From positions 186,001-250,000 of the forward strand of contig JAEZST010000010.1 in the NCBI GenBank assembly GCA_023443865.1: 64,000 nucleotides of DNA, in the 5' to 3' direction. Numbering within the stretch: the stretch's first letter is position 1; each line of letters starts with the position of its first letter. The position numbers were made by a program, and so were the translations under genes. A model generated the notes under the pieces. It searched no databases and was not told where the DNA came from. It saw only the letters and a list, made by a program, of their open reading frames with translations. This document shows positions 16,149 through 25,119 of this stretch, piece after piece. The DNA comes from Spirochaetota bacterium (lineage in GTDB: Bacteria; Spirochaetota; Spirochaetia; Treponematales; Treponemataceae).

Positions 16149-18854
16149 TCAGTAGCCGACCATCCTGGAAGCGTATGCGGACCAGTTCGTCGCGGTTTTG
16201 TACGTGCTGAGGTACGCGGCGGGAACGCGGATTTGGAATGCGTTGGGATTATCGTCAAATACCTGAGTTCCCATTGAAGGGGGAATCGACCTTTGGATCG
16301 TTATCGTTTTCAATTCTAGGTTTGAGAAAAACGCATTGCTTCCGATACTCGTGACCGTCGCTGGTAACGTAATGCTATTGATGTTATAGCAACCTATAAA
16401 CGCTCCTTGGGTAATCGTCGTAAGGCCAGCGGGGAAATTTACGGACCGGAGGCTTGAACAGCCCCAAAAGGCAGACGCTCCGATGGTTTTAAGCGTGCTC
16501 GGTAACGTGATCGAGCGGAGGCTGCTGCATGCGTAATAAGCGCAGAGGGGAATATCGGTAATGCCCTCCGGGATATTTATGCTCAGAAGCCCCGTGCATC
16601 CTTGAAAGGCCCGCTCCCCGATGGCCGTAACCGTCGCTGGGATAGTGAGGCTTGAAAGGTTCGCGCAATTATATAAGAAATTGGAAGGAATCGCCGTAAG
16701 GTTTGAGGGGAGTTTCAGTGTACTCAGGGAAGTGCATTCGTTGAATACCCCTGCTCCCAGTGAAGTTAAGGAATCGGGGAGCGTGACATAATCGAGGAGT
16801 GTGCAATAGCTTAACGCGGAAGCTCCGATACTCTGAGGGTTTCCCGAGAACGTAACCCTACTCAAACTTGAGCAATAAGAAAACGCGGAGTTCCCGATCA
16901 TGGTCACACTAGCCGGTATAGTAATCGAGCCGACTCCGCGGCATCCGCTGAATGCGTAATTGCCGATTGTCTTGAGCGATGTCGGTAATGCAATCGAAGA
17001 CAAACCAGCGCAAGACTGGAACGCATTATCCGACAACCCTGTCACCGGGTATCCAGCGAGCGTTGAGGGTATTGTTAAAACTGCGAGGTCTCTCGGCCAG
17101 TTCGCGCCCTTCCCGAGGGACACGGTCCCGTTGGTTACCGTATACGAGTACCAGTACGGGGACGACATGTCGTAGTTCCACTTGGCGTACACCGTAATGC
17201 TCTGTGTTACCGTCGTGGAGCCGGAGAATATTGTTCCCGTTCCGTTCTGCCCCGTGTACCAGCCTCCGAAGGTATAGCCGGTCCTTGTGGGCGCGGTAGG
17301 TAAGGTTCCAAGGGTTGTGCTTCCGCTTGCCAGGGTTATTGCCGTAGGCGAAGGCCCTGTTGTCGCCTCCGGGGCGTTGAAGGTCACGGTAACGGCCCAC
17401 TTTGGGTAAAAGGTCGCGTTCCCCGTAATCGGCGTGGAAAGGCTCACCTGGGTACCCGTTCCGCCCGTACCGGTCCACCAACCCGCGAAGGCGTAGCCCG
17501 TTCGGGTCGGGGCTGCGGGGAAGGCCGACAAGGTGGTGGCGGGGCTCGCGACGGTCATGGCCGCGGGGCTGGGGCCGGTGGTGGCGTTCTGATTACTGAA
17601 GGTAACCGTATAGGAGTGGGAAACCCACCTGGCGTGAAGCTCCAGATTGGCCGAAACCGTTCCGGTGGCGAAATTCCAGGGAATGTTGAAGCCCTGGTCA
17701 ACGTACCAGCCGCCGAAGGCGTAGCCATCACGGACCGGCTCCGATGGCTCAGATACGAATCCTCCGGAAGCGACGGACTGGGCGCCCACGGCGCTTCCCC
17801 CGGCGGAATTGAAGGAAACCTGGTATACCGGCACCAGGGACCATGCGGCGTGAACCGTCAGGTTTCCGGTCACCTCGGTGGTTTCCGTGAACTGGCTTCC
17901 GTGGGCGTTTTCTTCGGTCCACCAACCCGCGAAGCTGAAGCCCGACCGGGTCGGGGCGGAAGGGATGGTTCCTGCGTTTACCGCGGGACTCGCCACGGTC
18001 AGCGCCGCCGGATTCGGCGCCGTGGTCGCGTCGGGCGCGGAGAAGGTGACTTGATAGGAATAGGTATCCCAGGCCGCGTATACCGTGATATCGGCGGTAA
18101 CCGTGGTTGCCGTCGTAAAGTTTTCTCCCGCTCCTCCCTCTTCCGTGAACCATCCCCCGAAAAGATATCCCTTTCTGACCGGCGGGGCGGGAAGGGCCGA
18201 AAGGGTCGAGGCCGGGCTCGAGACTCCCAGGGTTTCAGGGCCGGCCGCGGCGTCGGCGCCGGGGCTCGCGAAGGTGACGGTATAGGTCCAGGTTTCCCAA
18301 CGGGCTACGAGAATCATGCTGGCGTTCACGGCGCCGGTTTCAAAATTCCAGGCGACGGTAAAGCTGTCGTCGGTGAACCAGCCCGCGAAGCGGTAGCCCT
18401 CCCGTACGGGGTCTGCCGGTTTCGTGAGAAGGCTTCCTGCGGCTACGGTAACGCTTTGCGGTCCCGTTCCTCCGTTGGCGTTAAAGGATACGGCGCAGGT
18501 TTCCCCCGCGGACCAGGCGGCATGGACCGTCATGCTCGAACCCACCCAAGTATCCGCGGTAAAGAGCTTACCCCCGGTATCCTCGGAGGTATACCAGCCC
18601 GAGAACACGTAGCCCGGCCGTACCGGGGCGGAGGGGAGGGTTCCTACGGTTTGAGTCCCGCTTTTCAGGGTAATCGAGCCCGGGGCGGCAGGAATCTCCG
18701 CTTCCCCGGAATCGAAGGAAACGATACGGTCCGGGGCGTTGTCGGTTTTATCCTTGTCTTTTCCCTTGATGTCTCCCATCATATCGCTGCAGGAAACCAG
18801 GAGGGCGATCAGGGCAAGCCCCATCGCTAGGAGATTCGTTGACTTTTTCATCAT
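16149..18854 (-). CDS. surface lipoprotein with seven InlB-type repeats and a BspA-like LRR domain
   Basis: A 901-residue surface protein. The signal ends LLVSC (lipobox). After a short linker come seven tandem repeats of about 70 residues (about 45-540), each with the GYxFxGWxT and final AxW pattern of InlB B/Flg_new domains. From about residue 570 to 880 there are ten to eleven BspA-type leucine-rich repeats with the LxxIxLPxSLTxIGxxAFxxC pattern. In oral treponemes and Bacteroidales such proteins mediate adhesion; that role here is inference. ATG 18854 follows AAGGATAC and lies 14 bases after the upstream gene, so the two are co-transcribed. The LRR-coding part looks clearly lower in GC (about 45-50% by sample) than the InlB part (about 65-70%). 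Confidence 0.88.
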   Translation of the reverse strand: MMKKSTNLLAMGLALIALLVSCSDMMGDIKGKDKDKTDNAPDRIVSFDSGEAEIPAAPGSITLKSGTQTVGTLPSAPVRPGYVFSGWYTSEDTGGKLFTADTWVGSSMTVHAAWSAGETCAVSFNANGGTGPQSVTVAAGSLLTKPADPVREGYRFAGWFTDDSFTVAWNFETGAVNASMILVARWETWTYTVTFASPGADAAAGPETLGVSSPASTLSALPAPPVRKGYLFGGWFTEEGGAGENFTTATTVTADITVYAAWDTYSYQVTFSAPDATTAPNPAALTVASPAVNAGTIPSAPTRSGFSFAGWWTEENAHGSQFTETTEVTGNLTVHAAWSLVPVYQVSFNSAGGSAVGAQSVASGGFVSEPSEPVRDGYAFGGWYVDQGFNIPWNFATGTVSANLELHARWVSHSYTVTFSNQNATTGPSPAAMTVASPATTLSAFPAAPTRTGYAFAGWWTGTGGTGTQVSLSTPITGNATFYPKWAVTVTFNAPEATTGPSPTAITLASGSTTLGTLPTAPTRTGYTFGGWYTGQNGTGTIFSGSTTVTQSITVYAKWNYDMSSPYWYSYTVTNGTVSLGKGANWPRDLAVLTIPSTLAGYPVTGLSDNAFQSCAGLSSIALPTSLKTIGNYAFSGCRGVGSITIPASVTMIGNSAFSYCSSLSRVTFSGNPQSIGASALSYCTLLDYVTLPDSLTSLGAGVFNECTSLSTLKLPSNLTAIPSNFLYNCANLSSLTIPATVTAIGERAFQGCTGLLSINIPEGITDIPLCAYYACSSLRSITLPSTLKTIGASAFWGCSSLRSVNFPAGLTTITQGAFIGCYNINSITLPATVTSIGSNAFFSNLELKTITIQRSIPPSMGTQVFDDNPNAFQIRVPAAYLSTYKTATNWSAYASRMVGY

Positions 18855-18868
18855 CTTGTATCCTTACA

Positions 18869-19480
18869 TTATTTGAATAGGCGGTACATCCCGGCCCGGA
18901 AACCCGCGGCGGGGAGAACGCCTGAACGTTCGAACATAACGGTAAAGGTTGGGGCCAGCACGAATTCGAGGTTTCCCCGGGCATAGCGAAGCGAAAGGCT
19001 TCCCCGAAGGAGGGGATCGAAGTACACGAGCCAGGCGTTCGGCATGGGGTCGTCTCCGCCGGCCTTGAGCCAGTGGGCGTAGCTTCCCGCCTCCGCGGCG
19101 GGAACGAGGGCGAAGTTTCGGGGAAGGGCGAATCTCCAGCCCGCGCCGACAAGGGTCGCGGTACCCAGGGCGAGGGTTACCCCGCTGTCGGCGGGAATGC
19201 CCGCCTCTCCCGCGAGCCTGAGGGAAAGCTCCAGGGGAAGGCTCCCAGAGGGGCGAATACCCAGCGAAGCCTCCGCTCCGAAGGACGCCTTGAGAACTTC
19301 GGCGTAGTCTCCCAGGGGAAGGCTCGCGGTAAGCCCTGAACCGATACGTATACCCCCCTCCTTGAGGGAGGAAAGGGCTTCCTGCGCCGCGTTTTGGGCC
19401 CCGGCGGGAAGACCGGCCATGAAGATGATAGCTCCAGTCAAAACAAGATTCAGCGATAATGGACTTTTTTTGATAAGCAT
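18869..19480 (-). CDS. small exported protein, probable outer-membrane beta-barrel
   Basis: A 203-residue protein with a signal peptide (cleavage near PAGAQ) and alternating hydrophobic/polar segments rich in Gly and aromatics, ending GMYRLFK, which fits a small beta-barrel. No family was recognised. It is the first gene of a two-gene unit with the InlB/BspA lipoprotein and may help place that protein at the surface (inference). ATG 19480 has no SD; a -10 box lies 10 bases upstream. Confidence 0.6.
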   Translation of the reverse strand: MLIKKSPLSLNLVLTGAIIFMAGLPAGAQNAAQEALSSLKEGGIRIGSGLTASLPLGDYAEVLKASFGAEASLGIRPSGSLPLELSLRLAGEAGIPADSGVTLALGTATLVGAGWRFALPRNFALVPAAEAGSYAHWLKAGGDDPMPNAWLVYFDPLLRGSLSLRYARGNLEFVLAPTFTVMFERSGVLPAAGFRAGMYRLFK

Positions 19481-19490
19481 GATGAAAGGC

Positions 19491-19520
19491 AGTATACGGC
19501 CTGCCCTATTCTGCGGTCAA
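19491..19520 (-). promoter_or_regulatory. promoter predicting a near-leaderless mRNA
   Basis: On the minus strand: -35 TTGACC (19520-19515), 18-bp spacer, -10 TATACT (19496-19491), then 10 bases (no SD) to ATG 19480. Confidence 0.6.
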
Positions 19521-19563
19521 TTAAGATTTTTTGCGTCGATTCTTGTCCAAGCTGACCGTTCGG

Positions 19564-19587
19564 CCGCCCCCTCCTGTCACTGACGCG
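19564..19587 (+). repeat. 24-bp direct repeat, copy 2
   Basis: Matches 16108-16131 at 23 of 24 positions. Here the repeat lies between the divergent starts at 19480 and 19707 and is not part of a 9-bp hairpin as copy 1 is. Confidence 0.7.
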
Positions 19588-19633
19588 GGAACGGGGTAAA
19601 ATTTCCCCGAAAATCCTATCGCGACGGTAGATT

Positions 19634-19662
19634 TTGCCGGTTATTGAACTTACACTTAAACT
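19634..19662 (+). promoter_or_regulatory. promoter of the first beta-helix lipoprotein gene
   Basis: -35 TTGCCG (19634-19639), 17-bp spacer, -10 TAAACT (19657-19662). A leader of roughly 40 bases ends with GGGGAGG before ATG 19707. Confidence 0.5.
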
Positions 19663-19706
19663 GAGGAGCGGCTGCGCGCGTATTCGCGGCGCTCGGGGAG
19701 GTTCCC

Positions 19707-22595
19707 ATGAATAGAAACCGGCTTTCCGGCCTTGTCGTTTTGGTCGCGTCGCTAATCGCGTTTACCGCTTGCGGTTTCGGCCTTCAACCGTCCTGGAAAA
19801 AAACCGGGGGCGCCACTACCTTCGCCCTCGACCTGTCGCAGTCATTCTCCGGTTCCCGGGCGCTTTCGTCCGGTACCGGATACCTCTATATACGTACCGT
19901 GGGCGGCCCGACCGGCGACAAAGGGCCCGTATACGGCCCGTACACGATTTCTTCCGCCGGCCTGTTCTCCACGACCGACATTCCCGCGGGAACCTTTGAG
20001 TATTTTTGCATCCTCTACGCCTCTACTCCCCTCGATACCCTCGCCGGTTTTACCGACCTGATCAAACTGCCCGACGCGGATTTCAAGACCCAAGCCATGG
20101 GCGAGACGGGAATCCTGGAGGGTATCGTCAACGGGCGGGCCTCGGGCTATATCGAGAGCAATTTTACCGTGAATCAGGGCATGATAAACACGTTGAACGC
20201 GGTGCTTTCTCCCATGACCGGCTCCCTCGCCCTCGACGTCTCCTTATCCGACACCCTCTCAGGCCTGCCTTCCGCTTCCGCCGTAGAAAAGCGATTTATC
20301 GGCCTGAACAACGTAAACCTCGCCGGTACTGCGTACGACACCATGTACTGCGCGGTGTCGGGCGGCACCGTTTCCCTCCTGCGCCTGTATAACGCCTCGG
20401 GCGAATACCTTTCCCTCGGCATTCCCGATACGACGGATCCAACCAGGCTGAAAACCTCCTATCCCGGAGGGAACGATTTTTACGTTTACGTGGAATATAC
20501 CGGAACGCCGGTCCTACAATTCTCCCTCGCCCAGGTAGGCGTTCCCGCGGGGAACGTCGTGAGGATCGACGTCGACGTATCGTCAATTCTGACGGCCGAT
20601 ATGGTGGGGAATAAGATTCTGTGCGGTTTCGATACGAATACCGGTACGGGTCCCGGGGCCGTGGGAATCGCTCAGATTCCCGCTACAGGCATTGTATCCC
20701 TTTACCTGAAGGACCCCCTTACCGGTTTAGACTGGTATCACCCCGGCTCGGGAACCTATTACCTGAGCGCCCTCATCGATATGTCCGGGTATTACGATAC
20801 CGTCAATTTCCCCCTGACGGCAGCACAACTCTCTTCTATTATGCCGTTAACCGGCGACTTCATGACCCAGGATGAAAGCATCGCGGTGACAATCTCGGGG
20901 ACGGGCGTACAGGGATTCGCCTTATTCGGCTCAAATTTCACGCAAATGACCGAACCCCAAATCTTCGCCGCCAATACGGTTTTAGGCAACGGCGTCGGTA
21001 CAAGCCCGTCGAACGCGACCACCCTCCCGGATGCCTTCGCCAAGGCGCAAGCGATCGCGCTCTCCCAGGCGCCAACCGATAAACCGCCCATCATTTGCTT
21101 AATCGGCGACGTAACCCTTACCGAATCGATATCGATAACCTTCAACGTGGGGCTGCTCAGTCCTGGAACGCCTCATACGATAACGCTTGGCCCCGATTCC
21201 GGCCTCTCCGCCCCGTACTTCGATATGCCCGATAATCTAAATACGAACCGGACGGTATTCTTCCTGCAAAACGTGACCGTATCCGGCGGTTCCGTCACCG
21301 ACCGGCAATACCCGGCTTTCTCCGTCGGCGAAAACCGCCACCTCCAACTCGATGAAGACGCAGCGATATCCAATATCAAAACGAAGTCGCTCCTTTCCGT
21401 GCCGGCATACGGGCAAGGCGGCGCGATTCGCGTCCTTGGCGGTAATCTGAGCGCGTATTATTCCTCGATAACGGGGTGTTATGCCGATCAGGGAGGCGCG
21501 ATCTTCGTCGGATACGGCAGCGGCGAGACCCCCGGAAACGTGTATCTCGACGGCGCGACGATCAACGGTAATTCCGCCTATCAGGGAGGCGGTATTTTCG
21601 GGTCGATCGGTTCCCAGATCACTCTTGAGGGGATGACCCGAATCAGCGCCAATACCGCGACCGACTCAGGCGGCGGCGTGTATACGGATGGGTCCCTGTA
21701 TGCGGTCGGCATGGATACGGCCTCCGTGCCGGGGTCTCCCTACATCGTGGATAATACGGCGACCGCCAACCCGACGTACGACGAGTATTACGCGTCGAAC
21801 ACGATTGATACGGTCCAGCATTCTCTCTACGTTTCCCAGTCAGGAACCGACGACGGAAGCACCGAATTATTACCGACGAACATATCGGTGGCCCTCGCGA
21901 ACGCGGATATCATCAACGTTATCCTGGTCTCCGACATAACCGTTACCTCGACCCTTACCATTCCCGCGAATCGAACGCTTTACGTCCGTTCAATCGACTC
22001 CCCTACGCCTTTTGCCTTCCTTCCCGGCGCGGGACTCACCGCCCCGATCTTCGCCGTCGAAAGCATGGGGTCGCTCATCCTGGAACGGGTAAGCGTAGGC
22101 GTTCCGGCGGGCACTTCCTCGCTTTCGACCTTGATCTCGATCGGCGCCGACGGGAATTTGTCCCTCGCCGGCGAGGCGACGCTCAGGAATAACGCTTCGT
22201 CTTCTTCCGGCGGCGCGGTATCCATGACGGGAGGAACCTTCGCCTTGGTAGGCGGCTCCATCTCGAATTGTTCCGCGGCGAACGGCGGCGCTATTTACGC
22301 GGCTGGATCGAATGCCATCGTAAGTTTGAACGGGGGAACCGTGACCGGAAATAACGCTTCCGGTTCCGGCGGCGCGCTCTTCGCGGCATCCGGCTCAATG
22401 GTGATGTTGCAGCCCTCAATCCCTGCCTCCGGGCAAGGGACCGGTTCCGTTAATATTACCGCCAATCAGGCTTCTTCCGGCGGAGGCCTTTACATGGAAA
22501 CCGGGGTTACGTTCTATGGAGTGACATCGCCAGATCTGGATACCAATTACGTATACGGCAATACCCCAACCGGCAGCGATATAGTCGGTCCGTAA
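19707..22595 (+). CDS. beta-helix surface lipoprotein, paralogue 1
   Basis: A 962-residue lipoprotein (lipobox AFTAC) of unrecognised family. Residues about 45-120 form a domain shared with the next gene (GTGYLYIRTVGGP, PVYGPYTI, IPAGTFEY). A middle domain around 300-410 is shared by all three tandem paralogues and ends near LTGDFMTQDE. The C-terminal half is a predicted right-handed beta-helix with repeated GGAI/GGGI and GN motifs (GGAIFVGYG, GGGIFGSIG, GGAIYAAG), the pattern of polymorphic outer-membrane proteins and parallel beta-helix adhesins. It is probably surface-exposed. GGGGAGG supports ATG 19707. A terminator-like hairpin follows at 22615-22642. Confidence 0.75.
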   Translation: MNRNRLSGLVVLVASLIAFTACGFGLQPSWKKTGGATTFALDLSQSFSGSRALSSGTGYLYIRTVGGPTGDKGPVYGPYTISSAGLFSTTDIPAGTFEYFCILYASTPLDTLAGFTDLIKLPDADFKTQAMGETGILEGIVNGRASGYIESNFTVNQGMINTLNAVLSPMTGSLALDVSLSDTLSGLPSASAVEKRFIGLNNVNLAGTAYDTMYCAVSGGTVSLLRLYNASGEYLSLGIPDTTDPTRLKTSYPGGNDFYVYVEYTGTPVLQFSLAQVGVPAGNVVRIDVDVSSILTADMVGNKILCGFDTNTGTGPGAVGIAQIPATGIVSLYLKDPLTGLDWYHPGSGTYYLSALIDMSGYYDTVNFPLTAAQLSSIMPLTGDFMTQDESIAVTISGTGVQGFALFGSNFTQMTEPQIFAANTVLGNGVGTSPSNATTLPDAFAKAQAIALSQAPTDKPPIICLIGDVTLTESISITFNVGLLSPGTPHTITLGPDSGLSAPYFDMPDNLNTNRTVFFLQNVTVSGGSVTDRQYPAFSVGENRHLQLDEDAAISNIKTKSLLSVPAYGQGGAIRVLGGNLSAYYSSITGCYADQGGAIFVGYGSGETPGNVYLDGATINGNSAYQGGGIFGSIGSQITLEGMTRISANTATDSGGGVYTDGSLYAVGMDTASVPGSPYIVDNTATANPTYDEYYASNTIDTVQHSLYVSQSGTDDGSTELLPTNISVALANADIINVILVSDITVTSTLTIPANRTLYVRSIDSPTPFAFLPGAGLTAPIFAVESMGSLILERVSVGVPAGTSSLSTLISIGADGNLSLAGEATLRNNASSSSGGAVSMTGGTFALVGGSISNCSAANGGAIYAAGSNAIVSLNGGTVTGNNASGSGGALFAASGSMVMLQPSIPASGQGTGSVNITANQASSGGGLYMETGVTFYGVTSPDLDTNYVYGNTPTGSDIVGP

Positions 22596-22614
22596 GGTAC
22601 GCCCGGGAGGCTTT

Positions 22615-22642
22615 GTTTCTCCCTGGAGAAACTGGATTTTTT
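22615..22642 (+). terminator. probable intrinsic terminator
   Basis: GTTTCTCC (22615-22622) pairs with GGAGAAAC (22625-22632), followed shortly by six T residues (22637-22642). Confidence 0.55.
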
Positions 22643-22644
22643 CC

Positions 22645-22676
22645 CCTCACTAGGATATAATCCTACCCTAGTGAGG
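22645..22676 (+). promoter_or_regulatory. 10-bp inverted repeat embracing a -10 box
   Basis: CCTCACTAGG (22645-22654) and CCTAGTGAGG (22667-22676) are perfect inverted repeats around a 12-base centre containing TATAAT (22656-22661). The right arm also carries the GTGAGG that would serve as SD for ATG 22684. If transcription starts about 7 bases after the -10, only the right arm is transcribed, so the repeat acts as DNA, most likely an operator. Confidence 0.6.
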
Positions 22677-22683
22677 TGTTTTT

Positions 22684-25119
22684 ATGCGATGTTTCAAACC
22701 CGTCCTTGCGGCTCTCTCCGCCCTGACCGCGTTAAGCCTTTCTTCCTGTCTTATGGGGCTTGATCCGGCCTGGAAAAGCAAGGAAACGAGCGTTTCCCTC
22801 AACCTTCCATCGGTCTCTGCCGATTCGGGCGATTCTCGCGCCCTGATTCAGGGAACGGGCTTTCTCTATATTCGGACCCTTGGCGGTCCCGCCGGTACCG
22901 TCGCCCCCCTCTACGGGCCTTTCCAAATAGATAAACCCGATTTCGAGACGAAGCAAATTCCCGCCGGAACGTATTCCGATATCCTCGTTCTGTATTCGAG
23001 CATTAAGCTGGACGATAAGAAGTTCACGAGTCTCTCCCTCGGAACCAAAACCTTCCGCGAAATTTTCTCCCTCCCTGATACCGACCTTACGGCCTGGATG
23101 AACGATAAAACCAACGGGGTTTCTACGTTGGATTCGGCGATCGACGGATACGCCTCGGCCGCCAAAACCGGCGCCGTCACGATCCTCCAGGGCATTCGGA
23201 ACGTTTTGCCGATACTCACCCTTAAGCCCATAACGGGCGGCAGCGTATATCAGGGTACCGACGGTTTTCTCTTCAACGTCGCGTCCCCCGCGGGGACCAT
23301 GACGCGAAAGTTTTTCCTTTTTGACGGCGTCGTCTCCGGCGCGACCTACGATCACCTTGAGTGTTACCTAACCGCGGCCTCGCCTAACGCGAGACTCGGC
23401 CGGGTTGGCCTTTTCGAGGCCGACGGAAAACAGCTTTCCATGAGCGAGCCCCTCGGAGCCGTCTCGGCCGACGAAACGAAAACGGTCAACGCGCCTTTTA
23501 CGGGTAAAACGGCCTACTATGCCTATATTGAATACGAAGGGGAATTCGACGTCCGGTGCGTGGGCGTCGCCGCTCCCGTAACCGGGGGCGTTACGGTATC
23601 CGTTACCGGCTCGAATAGCGCCCTTGCCGGGAAACGCGCCTTTTTCGGCATTTACGACGCGATCGAAATCGTTGACTCCATGGGCCCCCCGGAAACGTCG
23701 GCGGGGCTCGGTATCATCGAGCTTGACCTCTCGGGCAACGGTTCGGCGCAGGCTTTCGCGCCGGGTAGCGCCACGAACCCGCCAACCCTTTTGTCCGGTC
23801 ACAAATACGTCGTATTCCTCTTCGTGGACGCGAACAAAAATTATGACGGCGTTCAAATAGCGGATATTCCCTCGCTCGGCGATGTTTCGGGTATCGTTCC
23901 CCACCATGGGGATTACGTAAACGATGACCCGGGATTGCTTGATCCCGCCGCGAGCTTTGCCTTGGACGGGAAGAATTTCCTGCCTTCATCAACCTACGTC
24001 TACTTCGTTTCCCAAAGCGGATCCGGTCTTGGGCAGGTACGATCCGCTCCGATGAGCCTCTCCTCGGCCCTTGCGGACATTCCCAAGCATTCCACCGAGA
24101 CCGACGCTTCCTTCGAACTCTACCTTACGGAGAGCGTGAGCCTTTCTTCATCGGTAACGGTCGAGCGCGAGGTTTCCCTCCTGAGCGCCGACGGCGCCCA
24201 GAAGACCGTCGGATTCGCCTCCGTAAGTTCCGGTCCCGCATTCACGGTAACCGCTGCGGGGGCGAATTACTCGGCCACGTATGGGGCGCTGCCGTATGCC
24301 TCCGCGGAACTGATTTTAAGGAACGTCGTGCTCGACGGTACGGGCCGGGCCGCCGCGTCCGCCCCCGCGGTCTCCGTCACCAATAACTCCGTTCTCAGCC
24401 TTGGGCCAGGATCGGGTATAAAGAATAGCGCGATCACGGGCGGTAACGGCGGCGCGGCGTATCTCGACGGCGGAATCCTGTATATGTCCGGCTCGACCAT
24501 CTCGTACTGCTCCGCCGATAACGGCGGCGCCATATACGCGTCTTCCGGCTCCGTGTTTCTTGGGTCGGGGGCGGTTATCGAGGAAAATAAGATCGCCGCG
24601 GAAGGGTCGGGGGGCGGAATATACCTTGATACGTATTCGGACTTGACCCTCCAATCCGGTTCTACGGGGACCTTCGTTCGTAAGAACGTCGCGACCGCGG
24701 GCGGCGGCGTATACATCGAAGAAGGCGGCTTCCTCTACGACGTAGACAAACTAGCCGCCACGGTCATCACGGGCAATACTCCCGACAATCTCGTGTACAA
24801 CATGCCGCCGGTAACGATTAACTTCTATAGTGGAGACTATCCATTCGCGCTTTCGGGCGATACGTATAATCCGGGCCTAGAGCCAACGGAGGCCTATACC
24901 TTCGGCGCTCCCGCTGGTTTCGACTCCTATGCCTGGGCACTCAACGGCTTCCCCTTAGCGGGTACGGGCTCACAGGTATCCTTCGTTCCCGCAGTGGGCC
25001 TTGATCCGAATATCTGGTGGGAAGGTCCGAACAATATTTCCGTTACCGTTACGAAGGACGGAATACCCAATTCCGTTACCAATAGCTTCACGATCGGCAC
25101 CTACGTAGGAGGTTACTAA
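22684..25119 (+). CDS. beta-helix surface lipoprotein, paralogue 2
   Basis: An 811-residue lipoprotein (lipobox SLSSC) clearly related to the preceding protein: the N-terminal domain repeats GTGFLYIRTLGGP, PLYGPFQI and IPAGTYSD, and the middle domain has AGKRAFFGI and PHHGDYVNDD. A VYFVSQSG entry motif leads into a shorter beta-helix with GGAAYLDGG, GGAIYASSG and GGGVYIEEG. The last 80 residues form a separate Ig-like domain absent from paralogue 1. The stop codon overlaps the start of the third paralogue (TAATG at 25117-25121), with GGAGG just upstream, so the two are translationally coupled. Confidence 0.75.
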   Translation: MRCFKPVLAALSALTALSLSSCLMGLDPAWKSKETSVSLNLPSVSADSGDSRALIQGTGFLYIRTLGGPAGTVAPLYGPFQIDKPDFETKQIPAGTYSDILVLYSSIKLDDKKFTSLSLGTKTFREIFSLPDTDLTAWMNDKTNGVSTLDSAIDGYASAAKTGAVTILQGIRNVLPILTLKPITGGSVYQGTDGFLFNVASPAGTMTRKFFLFDGVVSGATYDHLECYLTAASPNARLGRVGLFEADGKQLSMSEPLGAVSADETKTVNAPFTGKTAYYAYIEYEGEFDVRCVGVAAPVTGGVTVSVTGSNSALAGKRAFFGIYDAIEIVDSMGPPETSAGLGIIELDLSGNGSAQAFAPGSATNPPTLLSGHKYVVFLFVDANKNYDGVQIADIPSLGDVSGIVPHHGDYVNDDPGLLDPAASFALDGKNFLPSSTYVYFVSQSGSGLGQVRSAPMSLSSALADIPKHSTETDASFELYLTESVSLSSSVTVEREVSLLSADGAQKTVGFASVSSGPAFTVTAAGANYSATYGALPYASAELILRNVVLDGTGRAAASAPAVSVTNNSVLSLGPGSGIKNSAITGGNGGAAYLDGGILYMSGSTISYCSADNGGAIYASSGSVFLGSGAVIEENKIAAEGSGGGIYLDTYSDLTLQSGSTGTFVRKNVATAGGGVYIEEGGFLYDVDKLAATVITGNTPDNLVYNMPPVTINFYSGDYPFALSGDTYNPGLEPTEAYTFGAPAGFDSYAWALNGFPLAGTGSQVSFVPAVGLDPNIWWEGPNNISVTVTKDGIPNSVTNSFTIGTYVGGY

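Noticed and set aside
16149..18854. Tandem protein repeats as a CRISPR-like or DNA satellite array
   Set aside because: The periodicity is at protein level (InlB and LRR units) with diverged DNA; there are no identical DNA repeats or spacers.
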